Origin: UBA4615 sp035628395
GTDB taxonomy: Bacteria; Pseudomonadota; Gammaproteobacteria; Burkholderiales; Burkholderiaceae_E
Direction: 5' to 3'
Assembly: GCA_035628395.1 (NCBI GenBank)
Contig: DASPJX010000204.1
Span: forward strand, 7,883-71,882
Length of the DNA stretch: 64,000 nt
Under the pieces are notes generated by a model. The model saw only the letters and a program-made list of their open reading frames with translations. It did no database searches and was not told the origin of the DNA. The translations under genes were made by a program, and so were the position numbers. This document shows positions 34,638 to 43,413 of this stretch, one piece after another; positions within the stretch are counted from its first letter, which is position 1; every line of letters begins with the position of its first letter.

Positions 34638-35414
34638 ATCGATCGCCCGATCTCGCTGTTCCTGGACGTCGACGGCACGCTGCTGGAGTTCGCCTCGCAT
34701 CCCGACGCGGTGATCGTGGGCGATAGCCTGGTCGCGTTGCTCGACGGCCTGCACCGCGCCAGCGGCGGTGCCCTCGCGCTGGTGAGCGGCCGCTCGATCG
34801 AGTCGCTCGACCGGCTCTTCTCTCCGTTTTGCGGCGTCGCCGTCGGCCTGCACGGCATGGAGATGCGCCTGTCCCCGGGTGCCGAGCCCGAGCGCAGGCG
34901 CACCGACGGCCCGCCCGGCGCGCTGCGCGAGAGCGTCGCCCGGATCGCCGAGCGGCCCGGGGTCGCGCTCGTCGAGGACAAGGGCCCGGCGATCGCGGTC
35001 CACCACCGGCTGCCCGCCCCGGCGATGCAGGCGCTGTGCCGCGAGCTGCGTGCCGCGGGCGAGCGCCACGCGCCCGGCTGGACCGTGCTGCGCGGGCGGC
35101 AGGTGCTCGAGATCAAGCCGGCCGACGCGACCAAGGCGAACGGCGTCGACGCGCTGATGGCCGTCGCGCCGTTCGCGGGCTCGGTGCCGATCGCGTTCGG
35201 CGACGACATCACCGACCTCGACATGTTCGAGGCGATCCGCCGTCACGGCGGCATCGCGGTCGCGGTCGGGCCCCGGATCGCCGGCAGCGGCGACCTGCAG
35301 CTCGACGCGCCCGACGAGAGCCTCGCGCTGCTGCGCGACATCCAGGACGCGCTGCGCGACGGCGCGCGGTCGGAGCGCATCGTCGGGCTGCTGCGCAGCC
35401 GCGCCCATGCCTGA
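34638..35414 (+). CDS. otsB: Trehalose-6-phosphate phosphatase, apparently starting at ATC
   Basis: 258 residues of the HAD family. The nucleophile motif LFLDVDGTLLEF (about residues 7-18), SGRSIESLDRL, the trehalose-binding KPADATKANGVDAL and the metal motif FGDDITDLDMF are all present. It converts trehalose 6-phosphate to trehalose. No ATG, GTG or TTG is available between the in-frame stop at 34587 and the DxD motif; the first GTG (34710) would delete the active site. GGAG at 34627 sits 7 nt before ATC 34638, so AUC is the likely initiator. The 3' end overlaps glk by 8 bp. Forms the trehalose set with otsA and GH15. Confidence 0.9.
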   Translation: MDRPISLFLDVDGTLLEFASHPDAVIVGDSLVALLDGLHRASGGALALVSGRSIESLDRLFSPFCGVAVGLHGMEMRLSPGAEPERRRTDGPPGALRESVARIAERPGVALVEDKGPAIAVHHRLPAPAMQALCRELRAAGERHAPGWTVLRGRQVLEIKPADATKANGVDALMAVAPFAGSVPIAFGDDITDLDMFEAIRRHGGIAVAVGPRIAGSGDLQLDAPDESLALLRDIQDALRDGARSERIVGLLRSRAHA

Positions 35415-36414
35415 GTCGCGCGACGGCCACGTCGTGCTGACGGCCGACGTCGGCGGCACCTGGGCGCGCTTCGCGCTCGCCTGCGACGGCCGGCTGCTGC
35501 AGCCGCCGCAGCGCCTCGAGCGCGCGCGCTTCCCCGACCTCGCGAGCGCCTGCCGGCACCATCTCGGCGGCACCTCCGGCGCCCCGCGCATCGACGGCGC
35601 GGCGATCGCCGCGGCCGGGCGCGTCGAGGGCGGCCGCATCGCGATGACCAACGCCGACTGGTCCGTCGACCCGCAGGCGCTCGCCGGCGAGCTCGGCCTG
35701 CGCCCGTCCCGGATCCGCGTGCTCAACGACTTCGCCGCCCTCGCCTGGGTGCTGCCCGAGCTCGGCCCCGACGAGCGGGTCGCGGCGCCCGGCGGCGCGC
35801 ACGCGCTCGCGCACGGCGCGCCGCCCCCGGGCGACCCGCTCGGCAACCGCGTCGTCGTCGGGCCGGGCAGCGGCCTGGGCGTCGCCGCGCTGCTGCGCGT
35901 CGGCGATCGCTGGCACCCGCTCGCCACCGAGGGCGGGCACGCGAGCGTCGCGGTGCGCACGCCGTCCGAGCACGCCGCGCTCGAGCTGGCCGCGTCGCGC
36001 TTCGGTCGCGTGTCGTGGGAGCGGCTGCTGTCGGGACCGGGTCTCGCGCTGCTGCACGAGTCGGCGTGCGCCGAGGCCGGCCTGCCCCCCGCGGGGCTCG
36101 ACGCGGCCGGCGTCGTCGAGGCCTGCGGCCGGGGCGACCCGCTCGCGCTGCGGGCGGCGCGCAACTTCGTCGCGCTGCTCGGCGAGTTCGCCGGCGACCT
36201 GGCGCTGCTGTACGACGCGACCGGCGGCGTGACGATCGCCGGCGGCGTGCTGCCCAGCCTCGCGGCCGTGCTGCCGCTCGACGCGCTGCGCGCGCGCTTC
36301 GAGGACAAGGGCCGCTTCGCGGCCTGGCTCGCGACCGTTCCGGTCGACGTGCTGGCCTCGCCGTTCGCCGCGCTGCGCGGCGCGGCGATCGCGTACCGCG
36401 CCTCGTCTTCGTGA
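35407..36414 (+). CDS. glk: Glucokinase
   Basis: 335 residues of the proteobacterial Glk family. Phosphate-binding LTADVGGTWARFAL at the N-terminus, catalytic Asp in RVLNDFAALAW, GPGSGLGVAAL and the ATEGGHAS motif are visible. It phosphorylates free glucose to glucose 6-phosphate. It overlaps otsB and precedes a GH15 enzyme, so it can recycle glucose released from trehalose back to the OtsA substrate. Strong confidence in family and role. Confidence 0.94.
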   Translation: MPESRDGHVVLTADVGGTWARFALACDGRLLQPPQRLERARFPDLASACRHHLGGTSGAPRIDGAAIAAAGRVEGGRIAMTNADWSVDPQALAGELGLRPSRIRVLNDFAALAWVLPELGPDERVAAPGGAHALAHGAPPPGDPLGNRVVVGPGSGLGVAALLRVGDRWHPLATEGGHASVAVRTPSEHAALELAASRFGRVSWERLLSGPGLALLHESACAEAGLPPAGLDAAGVVEACGRGDPLALRAARNFVALLGEFAGDLALLYDATGGVTIAGGVLPSLAAVLPLDALRARFEDKGRFAAWLATVPVDVLASPFAALRGAAIAYRASSS

Positions 36415-36423
36415 GAGAGTAAG

Positions 36424-36445
36424 GGGTCGCGTCCGCGCGCGACCC
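36424..36445 (+). terminator. Stem-loop after glk
   Basis: GGGTCGCG-TCCGCG-CGCGACCC, a perfect 8-bp stem 10 bp past the glk stop. No T-run follows, so it may be a weak or Rho-assisted terminator, or an mRNA-stabilising hairpin between glk and the GH15 gene. Confidence 0.35.
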
Positions 36446-36488
36446 GCCGTTCGTTCCTCCGCCTCCCCCCGCGCCCGACCCGCCCACG

Positions 36489-38315
36489 ATGACCGACCGC
36501 ACGACCCCGTCCGCTCCCACGGCCGCCTCCGGCAGCTCGCTCGACCTCGGCCTGATCGGCAACTCGCGCACCGGCGCGCTCGTCGATCCGCAGGCCGGCA
36601 TCGTCTGGTGGTGCCATCCGCGGCTCGACGGCGATCCGGTGTGCAGCGCGCTGCTGTCGGGCGAGACGCGGCCGCAGCACGGCTACGTCGACGTGCGCCT
36701 CGAGCGCCAGGCGCGCACCGAGCAGAAGTACCTGACCAACACGCCGATCCTCTCCACGACGATCCACGACGAGGACGGCAACTCGGTCGAGGTGCTCGAC
36801 TTCGCGCCGCGCTTCTACCAGTTCGGGCGCATGTTCAATCCGGCGATGCTGGTGCGGATCGTGCGCCGGCTCACCGGCCGCCCGCGCGTGATCGTGCGGG
36901 CGCGGCTCGCCTGCGACTACGGCGCGAAGCGCTCCGAGCGCATCGTAGGCACCCACCACATCCGCTTCCTGCAGCGCGACGGCGCGATCCGGCTGACCAC
37001 CGACATGCCGATCACGCAGGTCGTCGAGGAGCGCGCGTTCTTCGTCAACCGCACGGTGACGCTGCTGTTCGGCACCGACGAGACGCTCGGCGGCGCGCCG
37101 GCCGAGGTCGGCCGCACGTTCTTCGAGGAGACGCGCTCGTACTGGCTGCGCTGGGTGCGCAACCTCGCGGTGCCCTTCGAGTGGCAGGACGTCGTGATCC
37201 GCGCGGCGATCACGCTGAAGCTCAACGCGTTCGACGACTCCGGCGGCATCGTCGCCGCGGTCACCACGTCGATCCCCGAGGCGCCGGCGAGCGGGCGCAA
37301 CTGGGACTACCGGTACTGCTGGCTGCGCGACGCGTACTTCGTCGTCAACGTGCTGAACCGGCTCGGCGCGACCGGCACGATGCAGCGCCACCTGAACTAC
37401 ATCCTGAACGTGGTCGCCGAGACCGGCCCGCGGCCGCTGCAGCCGGTCTACGGGATCACCGGCGAGGCGGCGATCGACGAGTCGGTCGCGCCGGCGCTGC
37501 CCGGCTACCGCGGCATGGGGCCGGTGCGCATCGGCAACGCCGCCTACTTCCAGGTGCAGCACGACGTCTACGGCGAGGCGGTGCTCGCCGGCGCGCACGC
37601 GTTCTTCGACCGCCGCCTCGAGCACGGCGCCGACGAGCAGATCTTCCGCGAGCTCGAGAAGCTCGGCGACCGCGCGGTCGCGCACTACGAGGACCCGGAC
37701 GCGGGGCTGTGGGAGCTGCGCGGCACGAAGCGCGTGCACACGTTCTCGAGCCTGATGTGCTGGGCGGCCTGCGATCGGCTCGCGCGGATCGCGCAGCAGC
37801 TCGGCCTCGCCGAGCGGCGCGAGCACTGGGCCGGTCACGCGAAGCGGATCCACGCGACCATCTGCGACCGCGCCTGGAACCCGCAGCTGCAGGCCTTCGC
37901 GTCGACCTTCGGCGGCGACCGGCTCGACTCGAGCCTGCTGCTGCTCGCCGAGCTGCAGTTCCTGCCCGCGAGCGACCCGCGCTTCGCGTCGACGGTGCGC
38001 GCGATCGAGTCGCGGCTCCGGCGCGGCGACTTCCTGCTGCGCTACGACGAGCAGGACGACTTCGGCTATCCGGAGACGGCGTTCCTCGTCTGCACGCAGT
38101 GGTGGGTGCTCGCGCTCGCCGCGCTCGGCGAGACCGACCGCGCGCGGGCGATCTTCGAGAAGCTGCTCGCGATCCGCAGCCCGCTCGGGCTGCTGGCCGA
38201 GGACGTCGATCCGGCGACCGGCGAGCTCTGGGGCAACTACCCGCAGACGTACACGATGGTCGGCCTGATCCAGTGCGCGATGCGGCTGTCGCGGCCCTGG
38301 GAGGACGCGTACTGA
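36489..38315 (+). CDS. Glycoside hydrolase family 15 protein (glucoamylase/trehalase-like)
   Basis: 608 residues, the usual size of bacterial GH15 proteins with an N-terminal beta-sandwich (about 15-225) and an (alpha/alpha)6 catalytic barrel (about 230-605). The barrel has NWDYRYCWLRDA, the acid Glu in DAGLWELRG and the base Glu in LLAEDVDPATGELWGNYPQ. Related enzymes hydrolyse trehalose or alpha-glucans. Beside otsB, glk and otsA, trehalase is the attractive reading, but it is inferred from context. No signal peptide, so it acts in the cytoplasm. Convergent with otsA. Confidence 0.9.
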   Translation: MTDRTTPSAPTAASGSSLDLGLIGNSRTGALVDPQAGIVWWCHPRLDGDPVCSALLSGETRPQHGYVDVRLERQARTEQKYLTNTPILSTTIHDEDGNSVEVLDFAPRFYQFGRMFNPAMLVRIVRRLTGRPRVIVRARLACDYGAKRSERIVGTHHIRFLQRDGAIRLTTDMPITQVVEERAFFVNRTVTLLFGTDETLGGAPAEVGRTFFEETRSYWLRWVRNLAVPFEWQDVVIRAAITLKLNAFDDSGGIVAAVTTSIPEAPASGRNWDYRYCWLRDAYFVVNVLNRLGATGTMQRHLNYILNVVAETGPRPLQPVYGITGEAAIDESVAPALPGYRGMGPVRIGNAAYFQVQHDVYGEAVLAGAHAFFDRRLEHGADEQIFRELEKLGDRAVAHYEDPDAGLWELRGTKRVHTFSSLMCWAACDRLARIAQQLGLAERREHWAGHAKRIHATICDRAWNPQLQAFASTFGGDRLDSSLLLLAELQFLPASDPRFASTVRAIESRLRRGDFLLRYDEQDDFGYPETAFLVCTQWWVLALAALGETDRARAIFEKLLAIRSPLGLLAEDVDPATGELWGNYPQTYTMVGLIQCAMRLSRPWEDAY

Positions 38316-38355
38316 GGCCGCGTCCGGACCGGCGCGCCGCCGGCCCGGCGCGGCG

Positions 38356-40599
38356 TCACGCCGCCAGGTCCCGACGCTCGCGCGCCCGCGACTCGGTCTT
38401 CAGCCGCAGCCGCTCGCGCTGGCGCACGCGGGCCGCGTCCATCAGCAGCCTGCCGGCCCAGCGGTAGACGTTGTTCTCCTTGACCGTGCGCCGCATCATC
38501 CGCATCCGCTCGCGCCGCTCGTCGCGGTCGAGCTCGAGCGCCTGACGGATCGCGTTGGCGGTCTCGGTGATGTCGTACGGATTGACGAGCAGCGCCTCGA
38601 TCAGCTCGCGCGACGCGCCGGCGAAGGTCGACAGGATCAGCACGCCGTCGTGGTCGTCGCGCGCGGCGACGAACTCCTTCGCGACGAGGTTCATCCCGTC
38701 GTGCAGGCTGTTGACCAGGCAGAAGTCCGCCGCACGGTAGAGCTCGAAGACCTGCAGCGGCTCCTGGTGCTCGCCGATCAGCACGATCGGCTTCCAGCGG
38801 TCGGTGCCGAAGCGCTCGTTGACGCGGGCGGCCGCGGCCTCGGTCTCCTCCTTCAGCGCGCGGTACGCCGGCAGCTTGCTGCGCGTGGGGGCGGCCACCT
38901 GCAGCAGGCTCACCTTGCCGCGCCACGACGGATGGCGCTCGAGCAGCTGCTCGACCGCGAGGAAGCGCTCGACGATGCCCTTCGTGAAGTCCCAGCGCTC
39001 GACGCCCACGCCGATCCGCACGTCGTCGGCGAGGCCGTAGCGCTCGCGCACCGCCTTCGCGCACTGCTCGACGCCGGGCAGCTGCTCGATCCAGCGCGGC
39101 GGCCACTCGATCGAGATCGGGTACGGCGCGACATGGCAGACGTGGCCCTGGATCGTCACCGTCATGTGCTCGCGGTCGATGTGGCACTCGACGAAGCGGT
39201 CGATGGTCTCCAGGAAGTTCTGGCAGTGGTAGCGCGTGTGGAAGCCGAGGATGTCGGCCGACAGCATCCCCTTCAGCAGCTCCTCCTTCCACGGGCACAC
39301 GCCGAAGGTCTCGGCGTTCGGCCAGGGGATGTGCCAGAAGACGACGATCGTCGCGCCCGGGATCCGGCTGCGCACCATCTCCGGCAGCAGCGCGAAGTGG
39401 TAGTCCTGCACGAACACCACCGGGTGGTCGCTGCGCGCCTCCTTCAGCACCACGTCGGCGAACTTGCGGTTGACCGCCTGGTACTGGCGCCAGTCGGCCT
39501 CGCGGAACGAGGGCCGCACGTACGCGAGGTGGCACAGCGGCCACAGCCCCTCGTTCGAGAAGCCGAAGTAGAAGCCGTTCTCCTCGTCGTCGCTCAGCCA
39601 GACCCGGCGCAGCGTGTACGCGGGATCGGCCGGCGGGACGCTGACGCGGTCGTGCAGGTCGACGACGTCGCGGTCGGCGCTGCCGCTGCCGTGCGCGACC
39701 CAGACGCCGCTGCACGCGCGGATGATCGGCTCTAGCGCGGTCACCATGCCGCTCGCCGGCACCTGCACCACCGGACGGCCGTCGGGCCCGCGGTTGTGGA
39801 TGTAGGGCTCGCGGTTCGAGACCACGATCATCTGCGGCGAGTCGAGGCTCTGCTTGACCAGGTGGGCGAGCGCCTGCGGCGTCCAGTTCTCGCGGTAGTC
39901 GATCTCGAGCCGCTGGTCGTGCTCGATCTCGCGCAGCACCTTGCGCACCTGCGACAGGATCGGCGCGCTCGCGGTCGACTCGGCGTCGTCGAGGAAGCGC
40001 CGGCTCTGGATGTCGCGCACCAGCAGCTTGCCCCAGCGCCGCAGCAGCAGCCACGCCGCGGCGACCGACAGCAGCGCGAGCACCACCGCCGACATCACGC
40101 CGAACGCGATCAGGTAGTCGCGCGCCCGGGTCTGGCGGCGGTCGACGAACGACAGGTCGTGCACGATCAGCAGCACCGCGGGCTCGCCGTCGGGCGGCGT
40201 CACGGCGTAGCGCGCGAGGTGCACCGTGCCCTGCGGCGCGCGGATCACGCGGCTCTCCGGCTCGTCGGGCAGCGCGGCGAGCGCGCACGAGACCTGCGGC
40301 GGCGTGCGGTCGGTCTGGTAGATCGTCTGGCCGTTCGGACGGCACGCGAGCACCGCGAGCAGCCGCTCGTCCTCGGTGACCGTCGACAGGAAGCGGCGCA
40401 GGCGCGGCAGCTCGGACCGGTCGAGCAGCGTGGGCAGCGTCTCGCCCATCGAGTTCATGACCAGCTTGGCCCGCATCTCGACGTCGGTGCGGAACCACTC
40501 GGTGAGCATGCGCTCGACGTAGGGAACGGCGATCCAGGCGCCCACGGACAGCGCGACCAGCACGGGAAGCGCGAATCGCCAGAACAGGGTGCCGAGCAT
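38356..40599 (-). CDS. otsA: Membrane-anchored trehalose-6-phosphate synthase with N-terminal sensor-like domain
   Basis: 747 residues against about 470 for ordinary OtsA. Residues 256-735 are the GT20 domain (MIVVSNREPYIHN, VQDYHFALLPEM, VERWDFTKGI, NSLHDGMNLVAKEFV), which makes trehalose 6-phosphate from UDP-glucose and glucose 6-phosphate. Residues 1-255 add a membrane segment (6-27), an extracytoplasmic region of about 130 residues, a second membrane segment (162-187) and a helical linker, laid out like a sensor kinase input module. ATG 40599 begins the first membrane helix. TATCCT (40636-40631) lies upstream. Convergent with the GH15 gene. Confidence 0.92.
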   Translation of the reverse strand: MLGTLFWRFALPVLVALSVGAWIAVPYVERMLTEWFRTDVEMRAKLVMNSMGETLPTLLDRSELPRLRRFLSTVTEDERLLAVLACRPNGQTIYQTDRTPPQVSCALAALPDEPESRVIRAPQGTVHLARYAVTPPDGEPAVLLIVHDLSFVDRRQTRARDYLIAFGVMSAVVLALLSVAAAWLLLRRWGKLLVRDIQSRRFLDDAESTASAPILSQVRKVLREIEHDQRLEIDYRENWTPQALAHLVKQSLDSPQMIVVSNREPYIHNRGPDGRPVVQVPASGMVTALEPIIRACSGVWVAHGSGSADRDVVDLHDRVSVPPADPAYTLRRVWLSDDEENGFYFGFSNEGLWPLCHLAYVRPSFREADWRQYQAVNRKFADVVLKEARSDHPVVFVQDYHFALLPEMVRSRIPGATIVVFWHIPWPNAETFGVCPWKEELLKGMLSADILGFHTRYHCQNFLETIDRFVECHIDREHMTVTIQGHVCHVAPYPISIEWPPRWIEQLPGVEQCAKAVRERYGLADDVRIGVGVERWDFTKGIVERFLAVEQLLERHPSWRGKVSLLQVAAPTRSKLPAYRALKEETEAAAARVNERFGTDRWKPIVLIGEHQEPLQVFELYRAADFCLVNSLHDGMNLVAKEFVAARDDHDGVLILSTFAGASRELIEALLVNPYDITETANAIRQALELDRDERRERMRMMRRTVKENNVYRWAGRLLMDAARVRQRERLRLKTESRARERRDLAA

Positions 40600-40630
40600 C
40601 AGGCGGCTCCAGGGAGGCGTTCGGGAGGGG

Positions 40631-40636
40631 AGGATA
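40631..40636 (-). promoter_or_regulatory. -10 box of otsA
   Basis: TATCCT on the minus strand, 31 nt before the otsA ATG at 40599. No matching -35 box. Confidence 0.35.
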
Positions 40637-40712
40637 CCGTCAACGTCGGCGCGACTTTCGGAAAACGGGATGGCCGAGGTGTAGGCAACGGCCGTACCCG
40701 ATCCGTCCGTTG

Positions 40713-40718
40713 CACAAT
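40713..40718 (+). promoter_or_regulatory. -10 box of aldo/keto reductase gene
   Basis: CACAAT, 62 nt before the ATG at 40781, in the otsA-AKR divergent region. No clear -35. Confidence 0.3.
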
Positions 40719-40780
40719 CGATCGCGCGCGACGCGTCTCGCGCGATCCGGGTTCCACCCATCCCCGTTCAGGAGAGTCGG

Positions 40781-41800
40781 ATGCAGTACCGCAAGCTCGG
40801 CCGCAGCGGCGTCTCGGTCTCGGCGCTGTGCCTCGGCACGATGATGTTCGGCGACCGCACGAGCGAGGCCGAGGCCGTGGAGATCGTCGCGGCGAGCCGC
40901 GACGCCGGCATCGACTTCATCGACACCGCCGACATCTACGCGAAGGGCGAGTCCGAGCGGATCACCGGACGCGCGATCGCCGCCGACCGGCACCGCTGGG
41001 TGCTCGCGACGAAGGTGGGCAACCCGATGGAGGACGGCGCGAACGGGCGCGGCCTGTCGCGCCGCCGCCTGATGCGCGCGATCGACGCCTCGCTCGAGCG
41101 CCTGGGCACCGACCACGTCGACGTCTGGTACCTGCACAAGGAGGACCACGAGACGCCGCTCGAGGAGACCGTGGCCGCGATCGCCGACGTCGTGCGCGCG
41201 GGCAAGGTCCGCTACCTCGGCGTCTCGAACTTCCGCGCGTGGCGGATCGCCGAGATCGTGCGGCTGTGCCGCGAGGCCGGGCTCGGCGCGCCGGCGGTCT
41301 GCCAGCCGTACTACAACGCGTTCAACCGGATGCCCGAGGTCGAGGTGCTGCCGGCCTGCGCCCACTTCGGCATCGGCGTCGCCTCGTACTCGCCGGTGGC
41401 GCGCGGCGTGCTCGCCGGCAAGTACGCGCCGGGCCGCCCGCCGCCCGAGGATTCCCGCGCCGCCCGCAACGACCGCCGGATCATGCAGACCGAGTGGCGC
41501 GAGGAGTCGCTCGTGCTCGCGCAGCGCGTCGCCGAGCACGCCCGCGCGCGCGGCACGACGCCGGCGCAGTTCGCGGTGAACTGGGTGCTGAACAACCGCC
41601 TCGTCAGCTCGGCGATCGTCGGGCCGCGCACCCTCGAGCAGATGCGCGAGTACCTCGGCGCGATCGACCGGCCGTTCGGTCCCGAGGACGAGGCGCTGAT
41701 CGACGCGATGGTGGCGCCCGGCCACCCGTCGACGCCGGGCTACAACGACCCGGCGTATCCGCTCGAGGGGCGCGTGCCGGTCTCCGGCCGGCCCGGCTGA
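40781..41800 (+). CDS. Aldo/keto reductase
   Basis: 339 residues. Catalytic Asp/Tyr in DTADIYAKGE, Lys in LATKVG and His in WYLHKEDH, and an NADPH-binding end (SAIVGPRTLEQM). It has good SD AGGAGAG before the ATG. It resembles general-stress aldo/keto reductases (YhdN/Tas-like). Distinct from the AKR at 10877. Single gene between otsA and the ccm operon; substrate unknown. Confidence 0.9.
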   Translation: MQYRKLGRSGVSVSALCLGTMMFGDRTSEAEAVEIVAASRDAGIDFIDTADIYAKGESERITGRAIAADRHRWVLATKVGNPMEDGANGRGLSRRRLMRAIDASLERLGTDHVDVWYLHKEDHETPLEETVAAIADVVRAGKVRYLGVSNFRAWRIAEIVRLCREAGLGAPAVCQPYYNAFNRMPEVEVLPACAHFGIGVASYSPVARGVLAGKYAPGRPPPEDSRAARNDRRIMQTEWREESLVLAQRVAEHARARGTTPAQFAVNWVLNNRLVSSAIVGPRTLEQMREYLGAIDRPFGPEDEALIDAMVAPGHPSTPGYNDPAYPLEGRVPVSGRPG

Positions 41801-41969
41801 GGCCCGGCGGCCGGCCGGGCCGGAGCCCGTCGGCCGGGCCGGCCGAGGCGCGTCGGCCGGGGCGATCCGTCCAGCCGCCCCGGCCCGGCGAGACCGGGCC
41901 GCCGCACGGCGGGAAGGCGCCCGGACGCCCCTCGGGGGAACCCGACGCGGCTGGAGGGGCGCGTCGGCG

Positions 41970-41996
41970 CGTGGGACAATGACGGGTTGTCCCACG
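41970..41996. promoter_or_regulatory. Perfect inverted repeat over the ccm operon promoter
   Basis: CGTGGGACAA-N7-TTGTCCCACG, 10-bp arms, overlapping the -10 box GACAAT (41975-41980) and the expected start point (about 41987) of the ccm operon. Only the right arm would be transcribed, so it should act at the DNA level, as a repressor or activator site. The upstream 41801-41969 stretch is a GC-rich, structure-rich gap with no gene. Confidence 0.6.
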
Positions 41997-42021
41997 ACCG
42001 GCTCCGTCCGACGCCCCTTCC

Positions 42022-43413
42022 GTGACCGCCCCGATCCTGCTCCTCGCGCTGCTGCTGGCGGTCGCCCTCCTCGTGGGCGCCTGGGTCCTGTGGCCGCTGC
42101 TCGGACGCGGCCGCGGCGGACCGGACGTCGACGCCTCGGCGGTCGCGCGCGCGGTGCTGCGCGAGCGGCGGCGCGAGATCGAGGCCGCGCTCGCGCACCT
42201 GCCGCCCGACGCGCCGGAGCGGCGCGCCGCGCTCGCCGAGTTCGCCGCCCAGGCCGACGAGGAGCTCGGCGACGGCGCGCCCGCCGCGCCGGCCGCGGCC
42301 GCGGCGCCCGTCCGCCGTCCCTGGACCGCGGCCGCGCTCGCCGCGCTGCTGGTGGTGCCGAGCTTCGTGCTGTACCTGCTCGCCGGCGCGCCGCAGGCGG
42401 TCTCGCCCGAGTTCGCGGCCGGCGCGGGCGAGCCGCAGAGCCTCGACGAGCTCGCGGCCGACCTGCGCCGCCGGCTGGGCGCCGATCCGAACGAGCTCGA
42501 CGGCTGGCGGCTGCTCGGTCGCGTCGAGCTCGCCCGCGGCCGGCCCGGCGAGGCGCGCGACGCGTTCGCCCGGGCGCTCGAGCTCGCGCCGAACGACGCG
42601 CAGGCGAAGGTCGATCTCGCCGACGCGACCGCGCAGGCCCAGGGAGCGGTGCTCGAGGGTCGTCCGATCGAGCTGATCCGCGAGGCGCTCGCGCTCGACG
42701 CGCGCAATCCGAAGGCGCTCGCGCTCGCCGGCGCGTACCAGGTGTCGCGGCGCGACTTCCCGGCGGCGATCGCGCACTGGACGGTGCTGCTCGAGGTGCT
42801 GCCGGCCGACTCCGAGCAGGCGAAGCAGGTGGCGGGCTTCATCGCCGACCTGCGGGCGGGACGGATGCCCCGCGTCGCCGCGGCCGATACCCCGCCGGGC
42901 GAGGCACCGGCCCCGGGCGCGGCGGCGACCGGCCCCGCCGCGACCGGCCCCGCCGCAACCGGCTCCGTGGCGCAGGCCGGCGGCGCGGCGCAGGGCGGCC
43001 CCGCGGCGCAGGGCGGCGCCGGCGGCGCATCCGCCGCGCCCTCCCCCGCCGCGACGCTGCGCGGCCGCGTCGATCTCGATCGCCGTCTCGCCGACCGGCT
43101 GCGGCCCGACGACACGCTGTTCGTCGTCGCCCGCACGATCGACGAGGCGGGCCGTCCGGTCGGCCCGCCGGTCGCGGTGCTGCGAGGCCGCGGCGCCGAC
43201 CTGCCGCTCGACTTCGTGCTCGACGACCGCCAGGCGATGAGCCCCGCCGCGCGGCTGTCGTCGGTGCCGGCCGGCACCCAGGTGGTCGTCGTCGCCCGGC
43301 TGTCGCGGCACGGCGAGGCGGGCGCCCGCCCCGGCGACCTGCAGGGCGCGTCGACGCCGATCCGCCCCGGGGCGGCCGGCCTGCGGGTGCTGATCGACAC
43401 GGTGATCGATTGA
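42022..43413 (+). CDS. ccmI: Cytochrome c maturation TPR protein
   Basis: 463 residues. Two N-terminal membrane helices (about 5-27 and 105-125) flank a cytoplasmic loop. A periplasmic TPR region follows (about 150-280) and then a C-terminal domain of the CcmI/CycH type. CcmI chaperones apocytochrome c to the CcmF/H haem ligation complex. It starts with GTG 35 nt after the predicted start point and here comes first in the operon, whereas in many bacteria it is last. A low-complexity Ala/Gly/Pro linker lies near 285-340. Confidence 0.88.
   Translation: MTAPILLLALLLAVALLVGAWVLWPLLGRGRGGPDVDASAVARAVLRERRREIEAALAHLPPDAPERRAALAEFAAQADEELGDGAPAAPAAAAAPVRRPWTAAALAALLVVPSFVLYLLAGAPQAVSPEFAAGAGEPQSLDELAADLRRRLGADPNELDGWRLLGRVELARGRPGEARDAFARALELAPNDAQAKVDLADATAQAQGAVLEGRPIELIREALALDARNPKALALAGAYQVSRRDFPAAIAHWTVLLEVLPADSEQAKQVAGFIADLRAGRMPRVAAADTPPGEAPAPGAAATGPAATGPAATGSVAQAGGAAQGGPAAQGGAGGASAAPSPAATLRGRVDLDRRLADRLRPDDTLFVVARTIDEAGRPVGPPVAVLRGRGADLPLDFVLDDRQAMSPAARLSSVPAGTQVVVVARLSRHGEAGARPGDLQGASTPIRPGAAGLRVLIDTVID

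Noticed and set aside
34590..34710. Frameshift or truncated otsB
   Set aside because: Frame is continuous from the DxD motif to the stop, all motifs are present, and a Shine-Dalgarno/ATC pair explains the start without a frameshift.
29865..37853. A 2,662-codon minus-strand open frame
   Set aside because: It crosses many genes on both strands, including guaC in the wrong frame, and has shadow composition; the real genes are recognised by motif in other frames.
41801..42021. Possible gene or attachment site in the GC-rich repeats of GGCCGGGCC after the aldo/keto reductase
   Set aside because: No open frame with a ribosome-binding site and only low-complexity G/C palindromes; kept only the inverted repeat at the promoter.
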